A stretch of 64,000 nucleotides of DNA from positions 62,001 to 126,000 of the forward strand of contig NC_054685.1 in NCBI RefSeq assembly GCF_011074885.1. Direction: 5' to 3'. How positions within the stretch are numbered: the stretch's first letter is position 1; every line of letters begins with the position of its first letter. The notes under the pieces were generated by a model that saw only the letters and a list, made by a program, of their open reading frames with translations, ran no database searches and was not told where the DNA came from. The stretch is from Brettanomyces bruxellensis (taxonomy: Eukaryota > Ascomycota > Pichiomycetes > Pichiales > Pichiaceae). Below, one piece after another: positions 19,760 to 29,718 of the stretch. The position numbers and the translations under genes were made by a program.

Positions 19760-21535
19760 ATGTCGCTGTTCAAATTATTTGGAAAAAAGCATGATTCTGA
19801 TCGGCAGCATGATGTGAAGCTCTCCCATAGTGCGGAGGGATCGACCACAGTAAAAGACCTAGCAAAGTCGAAGATTGCACCCAGTGGTGAATACTTTGAA
19901 AATTTGGACGATAACAGCCGAAAGTCAACAGGTCAGTACGAAAATAAAGGCACAAGATTTCAAAAAATCCAGCCAGTAGACGATGAAGACACCGATGATG
20001 ATGAGGTGCAGGAAGATAAAGTTTCAGGGCTTATCATCTTGCTTACACTTACTGCCTCCATTTCCGGTTTCATGTTTGGCTATGATACCGGTTATATTTC
20101 GTCGGCATTAGTCTCGATTGGTGGAGATTTGGGCAAGACATTGTCATACGGAGAGGAGGAATACATTACTGCTGCCACTTCCTTGGGTGCATTGATTGCA
20201 TCAATTTTGTCTGGCGTGCTTGGGGATTATTTCGGAAGAAGACCGATTTTAATGCTCTCAAACATTCTTTTCGTCATTGGGGCTATTGTTCAATGCGCTG
20301 CACATTCAGTTTGGATGATGATTTCAGGAAGACTTGTCATGGGATTCGGTGTCGGAATTGGATCTTTACTGGCTCCAGTTTTCATTTCGGAGCTTGCCCC
20401 AAGAAAGTACAGAGGCCGTTTGGTGATAATAAACTGTTTTGGTACTACAGGAGGCCAATTAGTTGCCTATGCTATAGGTGCTGGACTTTCCAGAATTAAA
20501 AATGGCTGGAGAGCCGCCGTTGGAATATCTATGTTTCCACCCCTTCTTCAGTTTCTGGCATTTCTCTTTTTCCTTCCAGACACACCAAGATTCTTAGTTA
20601 TGAAGGGCAGAATTTCACAGGCGCACGGAATACTTATGAAAATATATCCGGATGCTACAGAGGAACAAGTCAATTCATCCATAAAAGAACTCCAAGAATT
20701 GAATAGAGCATTACCTGGAGGTAATGTCTTGCAGAGACTATGGTACGGTGCTAAGTTGCTCCATACATCGGGACCAGCCTTTAGAGCTCTATTCATCACA
20801 TGCGGAATGCAAGCCCTTCAGCAATTCACGGGTTTCAATTCATTGATGTACTTCTCCGCCACGATTTTCAAAGCAGTCGGATTCAAGGACTCCACTGCGG
20901 TTTCCATAATAGTTGCTGCAACCAACTTCATATTTACTGTGGTTGCATTTTTTATCATTGATAAGGTTGGTAGAAGACGTTTGATGCTAGCCAGTTTGTA
21001 CGGTATGCTAGCATTTCTGGTGTTGAATTCAGTGGCATTTCATTTTCTTGACATTACATTTCATGGTAGCGATGCAATCGTGAACTCATCTGATAGTCAT
21101 ACTTGGGGTATTGTGATTATTATAGCCATGATTGGTTATGTTGCATCCTATGCCGTCGGATGTGGTAATGTTCCATGGCAACAAGGTGAGATGTTTCCAC
21201 AAGCAGTTCGTGCATTGGGTTCATCCTATGCTACTGCAACTAACTGGACAGGATCTTTAGTCATTTCAGCCACATTTTTAACAATGCTTCAGAACATTTC
21301 GCCTACTGGTACTTTTGCTTTGTTTGCTGGTTTAACACTGCTATCCATTATATTCATTCTACTTTTCTTCCCAGAACTATCTGGTATGAGCTTAGAAGAG
21401 TCCCAAAAGGTTTTAACCGGTGGTTTCCATATAAGGGAATCCATGAAGATCGCCAAAATGAGAAAGAAGTATGGTAATAAAGTTCCACTAAGCGTCATGG
21501 AAAAGCCCGAGAGCGGAGTCGAAGACATGGCTTGA
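19760..21535 (+). CDS. ITR1: MFS sugar-porter family, myo-inositol transporter type (591 aa), copy 1
   Basis: Proton-coupled plasma-membrane transporter of the Itr1/Itr2 branch. After a hydrophilic cytoplasmic tail of about 90 residues with an acidic patch, twelve membrane segments begin at [20 protein letters not shown]. Diagnostic blocks are [51 protein letters not shown] and GRR. In place of the sugar-porter PETKG motif it has PELSGMSLEE, as in yeast inositol transporters (PELSGLELEE). S. cerevisiae Itr1 is 584 aa. The following gene on the same strand is a paralogue, so this is a tandem pair. The ITR1 name marks the family; one-to-one orthology between the copies is not implied. Other polyol substrates are possible. 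Confidence 0.82.
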   Translation: MSLFKLFGKKHDSDRQHDVKLSHSAEGSTTVKDLAKSKIAPSGEYFENLDDNSRKSTGQYENKGTRFQKIQPVDDEDTDDDEVQEDKVSGLIILLTLTASISGFMFGYDTGYISSALVSIGGDLGKTLSYGEEEYITAATSLGALIASILSGVLGDYFGRRPILMLSNILFVIGAIVQCAAHSVWMMISGRLVMGFGVGIGSLLAPVFISELAPRKYRGRLVIINCFGTTGGQLVAYAIGAGLSRIKNGWRAAVGISMFPPLLQFLAFLFFLPDTPRFLVMKGRISQAHGILMKIYPDATEEQVNSSIKELQELNRALPGGNVLQRLWYGAKLLHTSGPAFRALFITCGMQALQQFTGFNSLMYFSATIFKAVGFKDSTAVSIIVAATNFIFTVVAFFIIDKVGRRRLMLASLYGMLAFLVLNSVAFHFLDITFHGSDAIVNSSDSHTWGIVIIIAMIGYVASYAVGCGNVPWQQGEMFPQAVRALGSSYATATNWTGSLVISATFLTMLQNISPTGTFALFAGLTLLSIIFILLFFPELSGMSLEESQKVLTGGFHIRESMKIAKMRKKYGNKVPLSVMEKPESGVEDMA

Positions 21536-22306
21536 AGTTAACACGACATGATTTAAAAATGTATCACATACGGAACTCGCTGCATGTCCATATATTTTTA
21601 TTGAGGTAGTCCGATAGACTACACATAACCGTGAACTTATCTGAACAGCTGTAGAAAAGAAAAAAGAAGGTACTCACAATGCGCTGTGAGGTGCTTTATA
21701 GTCTTTTTGCAGTTTTTACTTCTTAGTTTTCCTTTTCAAATCTACATAAATACTTTTCACTTTATTTCTAAATAAGCTATTCTTTTAATTAAATGATGAG
21801 TTTGTCAAATGATCACTTCTAATTCTAAAACCATATACTGAAATTAGAATTGGTATTTTCTATTCGGATGCCGTGAAATTTCAGAAGCCAAATTTGATTT
21901 TCACGTTCTGAGGCTTGACACTTTTTAGTTCCCCAACACTTTTTTCCGATATTCCGGGTCTCGGGATATTTACCGGTCCTGAGGACTAATAGACTAGCAA
22001 GAAACTGGAGAAGAAAATTTTACACTCGGTAAACAAACCGAGGGGCAGAGGGGAGCAAAGCAAATTTCTGGCGAATCAGCACAAGAGGTGGGAATCAAAA
22101 AAAAGCTAATTCAACTCCCCTTGATTTTAGAACAAGAAATATTTAGATTTAAATATGTGTACTTTTGCACGTAAATCTAAATTGTCACAAATCACAGCTG
22201 TTCTCTTCTTTTGAAATTACCCAGGACCTTTACATTCTTTTATATTTTGAATTTAATCGAACGCTAAATTTCTGTGGGCTACTGACAGGAAAGGTATATT
22301 CACAGA
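21536..22306. promoter_or_regulatory. Intergenic between the tandem transporters, with STRE-like and inverted-repeat motifs
   Basis: 771 bases. AGGGG at 22041-22045 and 22049-22053 and CCCCT at 22117-22121 resemble stress-response elements. CTCGGT-AAACAA-ACCGAG (22025-22042) is a perfect 6-base inverted repeat (CGG-N8-CCG) whose centre holds the GTAAACAA octamer. CCGGGTCTCGG at about 21954-21964 is another CCG/CGG pair. No gene is seen. Confidence 0.4.
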
Positions 22307-23986
22307 ATGCCGTCAGAATACCCCCAAGGATCATTGAAAAAGATACACAGGGTCAGCGAGACTACACAGAGAACAGATGATATAACAGATATACAATTTT
22401 CGCCAGATTTTGGTACAAGGATTGAACCTTTTCCAGATGAGGACACGACCTCAACAGTGATGGTGCTGGAAAATGAGAAGCCATCACTGATGGTTTTATT
22501 TTTAACCTTTTTGGCTTCCATCTCTGGTTTTATGTTTGGATATGACACCGGTTATATTTCATCTGCATTGGTGTCTATCGGGGACAGTTTCGGCAAAACA
22601 TTGTCATATGGTAATGAACAATTCATTACGGCTGCCACTTCACTTGGTGCCTTGATTACCGCCATTATATCTGGATTAATCGTTGACTATTTTGGCAGGA
22701 AGCCAGTTTTAATGGTTTCTAACATCTTATTTGTTATTGGCAGTGTTATTCAATGTGCTTCACATAATGTGTGGACAATGATAATTGGAAGGTTGATAAT
22801 GGGTTTTGGTGTTGGAACTGGATCATTGATTGCCCCTCTTTATATTTCCGAATTAGCTCCAAGCACATTTAGGGGTAGATTAGTTGTGCTTAATGTTCTT
22901 GGAATCACAGGGGGCCAACTTATTGCATATGCCATTGGTGCAGGATTAGATTCAGTGCATAATGGCTGGAGAATAGTGGTTGGCATATCTATTATTCCTC
23001 CGGTGATCCAATTTGCTTCATTTCTCTTCTTACCGGATACACCTAGGTTTTTGGTGATGAAAGGAAAATTCGATCTTGCAGCCAAGGTCATCAACAGGAT
23101 TTATAACGGTGCAACACCTGAATTAGTGGAAGAAAAAATACGGGAATTGCAGATCGCTAATTCAGAGATTCCTGGTAGAAGTGTACTTCAAAGGTATAAA
23201 TATTCTCTCATTAAGATTCACACAGTTCCATCTAATTTCAGGGCATTGTTTCTTGCCTGTGCCCTTCAAGCTATTCAACAGTTTACAGGTTTCAACTCTT
23301 TAATGTATTTCTCTGCCACAATATTTAAGGCGATCGGCTTCAACAACTCTACAGCCGTGTCAATTATTGTTGCAGGAACAAACTTTGTTGTCACCTTACT
23401 TGCATTTTTTGTTATCGATCGTGTTGGACGGAGGCGGATGCTATTACTTTCGCTCCCATTAATGATGATTTTCCTTATTTTGTGTGCTGTCGCATTTCAT
23501 TTTATTGATATACACTTTGAAAATCATTCCGCATATGTTAATGGCTCAGTCTCCAAATGGGGGATTGTTGTTGTCATCGCAATGATTCTTTATACCGCTT
23601 CTTATGCAATTGGAATTGGCAATGTTCCTTGGCAGCAATCTGAACTATTCCCACAGTCTGTTCGGGGACTTGGAACATCATTTTCTACGGCAACGAATTG
23701 GGCTGGATCACTCGTTATTTCGGCCACTTTCTTAACAATGTTGGAAAATATTACGCCCACCGGTACCTTCGCTTTATTTGCTGTACTTTCAGCATTGTCG
23801 TTTGTTTTGGTGTACTTCTGTTACCCAGAGCTTTCAAACCTAAGTTTGGAAGAAGTTGAAATGGTTCTTACGGGAGGTTTTAATATTAAAGCCTCTGAGA
23901 AACTTGCAAAGAAGAGAAAGAGACAACGGATCAACAATAAAATGAAAGACCAGGATAAGCCAAGCACCCAAATCAATGCTGCATGA
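22307..23986 (+). CDS. ITR2: MFS sugar-porter family, myo-inositol transporter type (559 aa), copy 2
   Basis: Tandem paralogue of the preceding gene, same fold and likely the same substrate class. The N-terminal tail is shorter (about 60 residues), then twelve membrane segments starting [21 protein letters not shown]. Shared blocks include [73 protein letters not shown] and [13 protein letters not shown]. The C-terminal [30 protein letters not shown] follows the Itr pattern closely, somewhat more so than copy 1. Between the copies, the tails and the loop after membrane segment 9 differ most. It is transcribed in the same direction from its own promoter. The symbol indicates family membership only. 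Confidence 0.83.
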   Translation: MPSEYPQGSLKKIHRVSETTQRTDDITDIQFSPDFGTRIEPFPDEDTTSTVMVLENEKPSLMVLFLTFLASISGFMFGYDTGYISSALVSIGDSFGKTLSYGNEQFITAATSLGALITAIISGLIVDYFGRKPVLMVSNILFVIGSVIQCASHNVWTMIIGRLIMGFGVGTGSLIAPLYISELAPSTFRGRLVVLNVLGITGGQLIAYAIGAGLDSVHNGWRIVVGISIIPPVIQFASFLFLPDTPRFLVMKGKFDLAAKVINRIYNGATPELVEEKIRELQIANSEIPGRSVLQRYKYSLIKIHTVPSNFRALFLACALQAIQQFTGFNSLMYFSATIFKAIGFNNSTAVSIIVAGTNFVVTLLAFFVIDRVGRRRMLLLSLPLMMIFLILCAVAFHFIDIHFENHSAYVNGSVSKWGIVVVIAMILYTASYAIGIGNVPWQQSELFPQSVRGLGTSFSTATNWAGSLVISATFLTMLENITPTGTFALFAVLSALSFVLVYFCYPELSNLSLEEVEMVLTGGFNIKASEKLAKKRKRQRINNKMKDQDKPSTQINAA

Positions 23987-25084
23987 GTCTGATTTTATAG
24001 TAATTAGACGCATGCACTTTTTTCTTTTTTTGAAGAATAGCTATATTTATATTTAAATAATAATAATAATAATGAAGGTAATATTATATCTAGTGTAAAC
24101 CGAACTAGCATCCAACATCAGATAACTCTTCCAAGCCATTTTCCCTACAATTTTTATAGCCACTTCGAATATCAAAAACTTTCATAACTTCAGATGAAAA
24201 CGATGAGAAGAAAAATTGGCGCCGAAAAGCCAGCAGTTCTAGTACTTGTTGAATTTACTTATGAAATATTGTAGATGCTGAAATGCCCACATACGAAGCC
24301 ATATAAAATATTGTGGTAATTCAAGCTCAATTATTGAACCAAGACCACACCAAGAAATTTAAAATAAAAAGATACCATTAATAGCATCCAAAAACAAAGT
24401 GAATGCAGGTAGGTTTAGGAATCTGTTCTATGAATTGTGGACATTACGAGAAATAATGAACGAGAGAGGATTCTCAAAATCCTGAAAATTGTTGATTAGC
24501 CATTTAAGAAGACCAATTTACTTCACATATTTCATATTACTAATTGGATGCTATTAAGGTTCAGAGGAGAAATTATCAAAGTATTAAAATAAAAGAGTAA
24601 AATATCAAACACCTGAGTTTAACAGTAAGGTATTAAGGTGAAAGCCACCTATGTCAACAGGTCTACATGTCATGTATATTAGCGTTGAATATATAATAAT
24701 TAGGGCTTATTTTAAACTACTCAGGCGCGACTATCGACGTGTATCTTACCAATTATATGAATTGTCAGTGTGCCTTGTAACTATTATATACGAACAAAGC
24801 AGATCTACCGTAATGCGGGAGCAAAATTTCGGCGGTATCCGTGTTCGATATAATTAGTAATAAGGACCGGTGTAAATTTATTTCACAATAGGGAAAATAA
24901 CAATAGCACTCCTATGTTACCGTTTAAATGATTGCGGTTTAAATTCATCCCAAATCGTATAAAGAGGGATGTTATTTCGGAAGCAGATTCAGCTGTGGAA
25001 AACCAATAAATAGATGTTTGTCAATTTACCGATATCGTATTTCTTATCGTTTTGTTGTTGAAGAACAGGCAAGTTGTATCAGTC
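23987..25084. other. intergenic between transporter copy 2 and the GST-like gene
   Basis: 1.1 kb without a supported gene. Six AAT units lie at 24056-24073. An ATG frame of 68 codons at 24651-24857 has no recognisable features. Confidence 0.5.
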
Positions 25085-25702
25085 ATGACAGACCAAGGAA
25101 CGTGCTACTTATTGCTTCCATCGCCAAGGAACTCACTCCTTCCAGATTTAGCGCACTATCTAGGCTTAAATATTACTTTTAAGGACAACAAAGATCCTCA
25201 TTATCTTGAAACTTTTCCCCTTCATAGAGCTCCATCATTTGAATCAAAGGATGGATTTAAACTACATGAAGCAATGACAATATTAAAATACTTTATATCG
25301 CTTCGGCCGGTGGATTGCAAGTACAATTTCTTTGGACACAGCAAGCGGGAAGAAGCTCAAGTTTGGCAATGGGTATCATTCACAAACTCAGATTGTATAG
25401 TTGCATTAGTTGATTATCTTGATAAGCCAATGACTCCAGAAGGAAAGAAAGCAGCATGGAAGTGGTCCGAACAAAATGCGCAAGAGTTCGAGAGACAACT
25501 AGAAACGACTCCCTATCTCGTTGGATCCGAAAAAACCTTAGCAGATATTTACGGTGTCCAACTCTTCATATGGGGTTTTCAGGTTTGTTGGTATAAAGAT
25601 TGGTTGGCAAAACATCCAGCCATTGAAAAGTGGTTCCGGAAAATCGTTGACAACGATGAAATTGTGTCTCGGACATACAAAGGCTTTGGACCCGAAAAAT
25701 GA
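25085..25702 (+). CDS. Stand-alone GST-fold protein related to eEF1B-gamma N-domain (205 aa)
   Basis: The protein has the thioredoxin-like GST N-domain (QGTCYLLLPSPRNSLLPDLAHYLGL) and the all-helical C-domain. Blocks FPLHRAPSFESKDGFKLHEAMTILKYF, QWVSFTNSD and KHPAIEKWFRKIVDNDEIV parallel the N-terminal GST-like half of eEF1B-gamma (Cam1/Tef4). The C-terminal EF1G domain is absent. S. cerevisiae YGR201C is a similar stand-alone protein. A glutathione transferase activity is possible but not shown by the sequence; a regulatory or partner role with eEF1B is equally possible. The frame is open to a TTG at 25052; the first ATG is 25085. Function is inferred from the fold only. Confidence 0.75.
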   Translation: MTDQGTCYLLLPSPRNSLLPDLAHYLGLNITFKDNKDPHYLETFPLHRAPSFESKDGFKLHEAMTILKYFISLRPVDCKYNFFGHSKREEAQVWQWVSFTNSDCIVALVDYLDKPMTPEGKKAAWKWSEQNAQEFERQLETTPYLVGSEKTLADIYGVQLFIWGFQVCWYKDWLAKHPAIEKWFRKIVDNDEIVSRTYKGFGPEK

Positions 25703-26021
25703 TGTGCGGGTGAAGTTGTGAATATTATTGTTGCTATAGTTGTTACTGTTATTAATAAATTATGATTGACTTATTATTAATTTTGAGCTTTTCATAGGTT
25801 CCTCCTACTTTGAGGACATAGTGCTAGAGCGTACGCAGTCTCATAAGAGATCGAATGTTTGCTGGATTACCGATCTTGACGCGAAACGCGACTTCCTGAT
25901 TTTTATTTTTATTTTTTTTTTAACTTCATCTTGTTTGTATTAATCAATTTCACGTTAAGAGATCCAAGTACATAACTCAAAACACGGGAAATTATCACAG
26001 TAAATTTGGGTGAAATCTAGC
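25703..26021. other. intergenic upstream of the coiled-coil gene
   Basis: 319 bases with a T-rich tract near 25900-25922. No gene seen. Confidence 0.55.
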
Positions 26022-27410
26022 ATGTCATTTATACCACATCTTAGGCGGCCAATTGGAACGAAAGTTAAAGGCTCAGAGGATCATGTTCGGTTTGCCGATG
26101 AACCTGAAACGAGATATAGTAGGACTGGAAGACACCCAACTAGATTGACAAGACACGAAAAAGAAGCCAGAAAAGAAGACGCTTTGAGGTTTCTTCGCCG
26201 ACGCAATGAAGATCTGGATGGATTAATGGATAATGGTGGCATATCTAGGAGGCTTCGAACATCATCATACGCAATAGATCATCCAATACACAGGGACAGG
26301 GACCTCAACAAACGTACATATGAATTAATGAGAGAATCACCAATAAGGCGGATACCAAATCCACAGAGCTTGAACAATGATAATGTTCTACGTAGTGTAC
26401 GGAAAGAGGCAAGTTCAAACCTTCCAATATTAAATAATAGGAAGTTCACGACCTCCACCACAGAAAGTCCACGGAAGAGACACAGAGGATTACTGGATTC
26501 CTTATCTTCAGTTGGATCTCGATTACTCAATGCTGCATTGTTTAATGAGAGGAAGGAAGACAGAAAAATGAGGGATAATGATAGGAATATCAATACTGAC
26601 AGCCTAGTTGAGAAATGGGATAAGGAAGAGTTGAAACGCATTAATGCTAATAATGAGCTTGAACGACAAATAAGGCAGAAAAGAAGATTATTGGAACAAC
26701 TGAATTCAAGTATAAGAAGATCTGAGTGGAAGGACCAAGACACACCCACGCGGGATGAGTTTAATAAGTATGATCTTGAAGCTAAAATGGACAAACTAGA
26801 AAACGCTATTAAAACTTTACATGGTAGTACGTCAAAAGAAGATGTTCTAAAAGAATTAGGGGCAATTAGACAAGAACTTTTAGGCATGAAAAGTAGACAA
26901 GAAAGCAATAATATGAAGTTTGAGTCGAGAATGGAAGAATTACAGCTAGAGGCCCAGTTAAATCTAAGAAGGTACAAGAAGATGCTGGAGGATCTAGGAC
27001 GGAAAAGAAATGAAATAGAGAAGCAGAAAGATGAAATGATTAAAATGTTAAGGAAAGCAGTTAGGAAGAAGAGGAAAAGAAGAGAGGTTAGTGATAGTGG
27101 AAGCGAGGAAGAAGAAGAGGAAGAAGATGACGATTATGACTTCCCTGCCGGTAGCAAAAGCCGTGATTACGATAAGGATAATATAGATTTGAGCAGTGAT
27201 TCAGATTCGATCTCCGAGTTCGAGAACGAAAAATCGCCTAAACATACTTCAAAGTTGTCACCAACTCACACAAGGGGCCGAAAAAGAAGAAAGACAACCT
27301 CGAGTTCGATTCGATCTAAACTAAATAAAATAACGAAGAGAATGAAGAGTATGGAACATGACGTTAGCAATAACAGGCATCAGGCCAAAAAATTACAGGA
27401 GGAAATTTAG
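26022..27410 (+). CDS. Coiled-coil protein with amphipathic segment and acidic stretch (462 aa), unrecognised
   Basis: I cannot name this gene. It is highly charged: a basic N-terminal third; a short amphipathic segment GLLDSLSSVGSRLLNAALF at about residues 156-174; a predicted long coiled coil from about 190 to 350 (KWDKEELKRINANNELERQI and following, rich in Leu/Glu/Arg/Lys); an acidic Ser/Glu/Asp patch (SDSGSEEEEEEEDDDYD); and a basic, Ser-rich tail (RGRKRRKTTSSS) that could be a nuclear localisation signal. The architecture recalls spindle-pole-body or nuclear-envelope proteins such as Nbp1, where an amphipathic helix precedes a coiled coil, but I see no conserved motif to prove it. The first ATG is 26022; an upstream GTG at 26010 is ignored. 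Confidence 0.6.
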   Translation: MSFIPHLRRPIGTKVKGSEDHVRFADEPETRYSRTGRHPTRLTRHEKEARKEDALRFLRRRNEDLDGLMDNGGISRRLRTSSYAIDHPIHRDRDLNKRTYELMRESPIRRIPNPQSLNNDNVLRSVRKEASSNLPILNNRKFTTSTTESPRKRHRGLLDSLSSVGSRLLNAALFNERKEDRKMRDNDRNINTDSLVEKWDKEELKRINANNELERQIRQKRRLLEQLNSSIRRSEWKDQDTPTRDEFNKYDLEAKMDKLENAIKTLHGSTSKEDVLKELGAIRQELLGMKSRQESNNMKFESRMEELQLEAQLNLRRYKKMLEDLGRKRNEIEKQKDEMIKMLRKAVRKKRKRREVSDSGSEEEEEEEDDDYDFPAGSKSRDYDKDNIDLSSDSDSISEFENEKSPKHTSKLSPTHTRGRKRRKTTSSSIRSKLNKITKRMKSMEHDVSNNRHQAKKLQEEI

Positions 27411-28532
27411 AAACGGTGCTCCTTTCAATTGAATAGATATGCACATATTTAACGAACGACTGTAGGGACAATTGGTAAACATCTCCATCGGATGAAAAGC
27501 TGACAATTTGCTTAAGTTGTCTTCTCAAGATGTACTAAGACATTTATTGGCAAAGTTGAATTGACCCGTCGATGAATAAGTAAAAGAATAAATAATACCT
27601 TTTCGAAACTGCTTCTTTCAAAGTATGAAGCAGCATCAATGCTAATTCACAGCAATAATAAAGTCTGGATTTTCCTCTGAAAGTTTAGCAATTAGCTCAG
27701 CCTGCTCTATAAGAATCCCGATTAGATTAATTTGAATTTGTATGCTTTAAGTAGAAAAAAAGGGAATATTTGGATGAAAAATTCAGATTAGGCATCAGTC
27801 GAGTCAATTTTTTTTTACGAAGCCCTGATGAAATGATGAATGCGGTACGTGGTAGCTGCGGTGCATTGTATTTTCTGCGATTTGTAAAATTTATCGCGAT
27901 GATGGTTTTCTGCACTGATGCGTAAGTAAACCACGGTGTGTGAATAAATTTCTTTCAGTTGGTATGCTGCCCAATTTTTTTTTTATTTATCCTTGCAAGT
28001 ACATATTATTAGTCGCGGCTGGCCATCTACAAATTTTGGGCGGCCCTATTATCTGGGTTGTTTATGTATGCCGACCTGCTATTGTTGGAATGGCATGGGG
28101 GCAGTTAGTTGCTCTCGTGTTTTCCCTGGTGCCCAGACGCACCCACAACATTTGTACCGAAAATGTTTTTGGAGCGTAATATTTTTACTAACATACCTAA
28201 AATTCCGTTGCCACTAATTTAACTTAAAATTTCATTTCGATAAACATACCGTCTCTGATCGGAAATCCAACGTAAATTTTATTTTAGATCTCGCCTTTGT
28301 CTTTCTTTTTCTAGGCACAGAGTGAAGTTAAGCAACACGATCCGAACTCGCTTTTAAAAGTTGGAGCCAAGCCTATCTTCTTCATATACTCTCGTGATTC
28401 ACATTCTGCACAAGTGTGTGACATTCGACTGTTTGATCTATACCAACGTTACAGCTCATACAGCCTCGTTACTCAGGTTAGTTTTCACATTCTTTTCGTT
28501 CCGGCGAGTTTAATACTTGGAAATAGGGCACG
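27411..28532. other. gene-poor region holding an oxidoreductase relic and an unexplained GC-richer stretch
   Basis: 1.1 kb. The left part (27470-27730) is a decayed copy of part of the gene at 62835. The right part (about 28010-28170) is GC-richer than its surroundings with no known gene. A frame lacking a start codon is open from 28315 to 28533, just after TTTTTCTAG. Confidence 0.5.
27470..27730 (-). pseudogene. Truncated relic of a YMR315W-like Gfo/Idh/MocA oxidoreductase gene
   Basis: Alignable to 63314-63580 of the intact gene in the same orientation, covering about residues 97-187 of 345. Shared blocks include GTTGTCTTCT (here followed by CAAGATGTACT, in the intact gene CCAAGATGTACT), ATTTATTGGCAAAGTT, GATGAATAAGTAAAAGAATA, CACAGCAATAATAA and GGATTTTCCT. 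A gap of about 10 bases after TTTCAAAG and single-base indels break the frame, so it cannot code. Neither end of the gene is present. Confidence 0.85.
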
Positions 28533-29249
28533 ATGAGATTTGGTTGCCTCGTGCAAGCTTGTGCACTATTTATTGCAAGTGCCCAAACTGCAAATGCTGC
28601 AGTAGTGGATACAGATACCACCACCACAGCAGCAGCAGCAGCAGCAGCAGTTACAACAGATACGGCTGCAACAACTACAGCAGCAGCTGCAGCTGCAGCT
28701 GCCGCCGCTGCTACAACTACAAATACGGTAAACACCTTGCCAACTACTACAACTGCAGCAACAGCAGTTACAACAGCAGACACTACAGACACAGCAAATA
28801 CATTGACAAATGCTGCTACAACACCAACAACTACAACTACTACGCCGGCAGCAGCAGCAGCAGCAGCAGCAGCGGCAGCTGCAACAACAACATCGGCTAC
28901 AACAGATACAGATGCAGCAGCAGTAGCAGCAACAACGACAGCAGCAGCAGCAGCAGCAACTACAACCCCACTTACAGTTGACACTGACGAAACTACAGAT
29001 GACACCGCTACAGATACGGATACAACGTCAAGTGAATCGAAAACTCTAGTTTGGGTTACGATTACGGAACAGGGGGGTGCTACTACGGCCATCCAAACTG
29101 CATACACGCAGAAGTTTGTGAGTATGTACTCCACACTCAACACCCCATCATCTGGCGTCATTGGTCTTGGCACCATCAAGGGTACTGTGGGTGCACTCAA
29201 GCAATATAAGACGGTTACCATATCCGTTTCGGAAGCCGACAATGATTAG
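28533..29249 (+). CDS. Secreted Ala/Thr-repeat cell-wall protein, Kre1-like C-terminal region (238 aa)
   Basis: The N-terminus MRFGCLVQACALFIASAQTA is a signal peptide. Residues about 28-155 are almost entirely Ala and Thr, encoded by CAG/GCA/ACA-type triplet repeats, and should be heavily O-mannosylated. The C-terminal 65 residues (TLVWVTITEQGGATTAIQTA, then TYTQ-like AYTQKFVSMYST and SSGVIGLGTIKGTVGALKQY) resemble the conserved part of yeast Kre1, a beta-1,6-glucan-related wall protein. Unlike Kre1 there is no hydrophobic GPI tail, so it would be released or wall-bound by other means. The link to Kre1 is from memory and moderate. Repeat length probably varies between strains. Confidence 0.6.
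   Translation: MRFGCLVQACALFIASAQTANAAVVDTDTTTTAAAAAAAVTTDTAATTTAAAAAAAAAAATTTNTVNTLPTTTTAATAVTTADTTDTANTLTNAATTPTTTTTTPAAAAAAAAAAAATTTSATTDTDAAAVAATTTAAAAAATTTPLTVDTDETTDDTATDTDTTSSESKTLVWVTITEQGGATTAIQTAYTQKFVSMYSTLNTPSSGVIGLGTIKGTVGALKQYKTVTISVSEADND
28625..28975 (+). repeat. CAG/ACA-type trinucleotide repeat tract
   Basis: Interrupted runs of GCA, CAG and ACA triplets encoding poly-Ala and poly-Thr in the frame used. The repeats keep other frames on both strands open as well, producing large spurious ORFs. Confidence 0.85.
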
Positions 29250-29718
29250 GCTGGTTGTCAAAACACGCGAGACCTCTGACTTCATTTTCATTTTCATTTT
29301 CTCTTTCGCATTTGTATTTTCCATTCCCATTCTTTCTCTTCCTGCGCTTTGCGTTTATATTACAAACTGTACTGCTAATCTATAATTTTTATTTCTTTGC
29401 TATTGGCTTCGTGAATGTATTTGAAAAATAACCGGCCCGACTTTATCGCGGGATGCCCAAACTCAGTCGATCGTCCGATTATCCTATATTGCTCCAAATT
29501 TATACAATAAAAAAAAAAAATTTAATTAATTGGCCCTAATTGCCATATCAGTCTCGATGACGGGCCCCTTCCATCTGTATATAATCGGTATCGATGCAAG
29601 AAGACTGCTCGGCCATTTTGCTTTATCCAGATAGGTGGCCTCATTGAATAAGAGGCTTTAGATAAGGAAACAATATATCATTTTTTTTTTCTCTCCATTC
29701 AATCTGACTACAGCTCTA
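29250..29718. other. intergenic upstream of the RING/TRAF gene
   Basis: 469 bases with direct CATTTTCATTTTC-type repeats near 29283-29310, an A run at about 29509-29520 and a T run at about 29680-29690. No gene seen. Confidence 0.55.

Noticed and set aside
24651..24857. 68-codon ATG frame upstream of the GST-like gene
   Set aside because: No recognisable motif. Its codons look like those of the surrounding spacer.
28320..28360. 5S rRNA-like piece GAAGTTAAGC
   Set aside because: It matches a box A-like decamer but none of the rest of 5S rRNA, and the order of elements is wrong.
28478..29242. Large Ala/Val frame and Asn/Ser/Tyr frame overlapping the Kre1-like gene
   Set aside because: Triplet repeats keep several frames open. 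Only the signal-peptide frame at 28533 has a proper start and a non-repeat C-terminal region.
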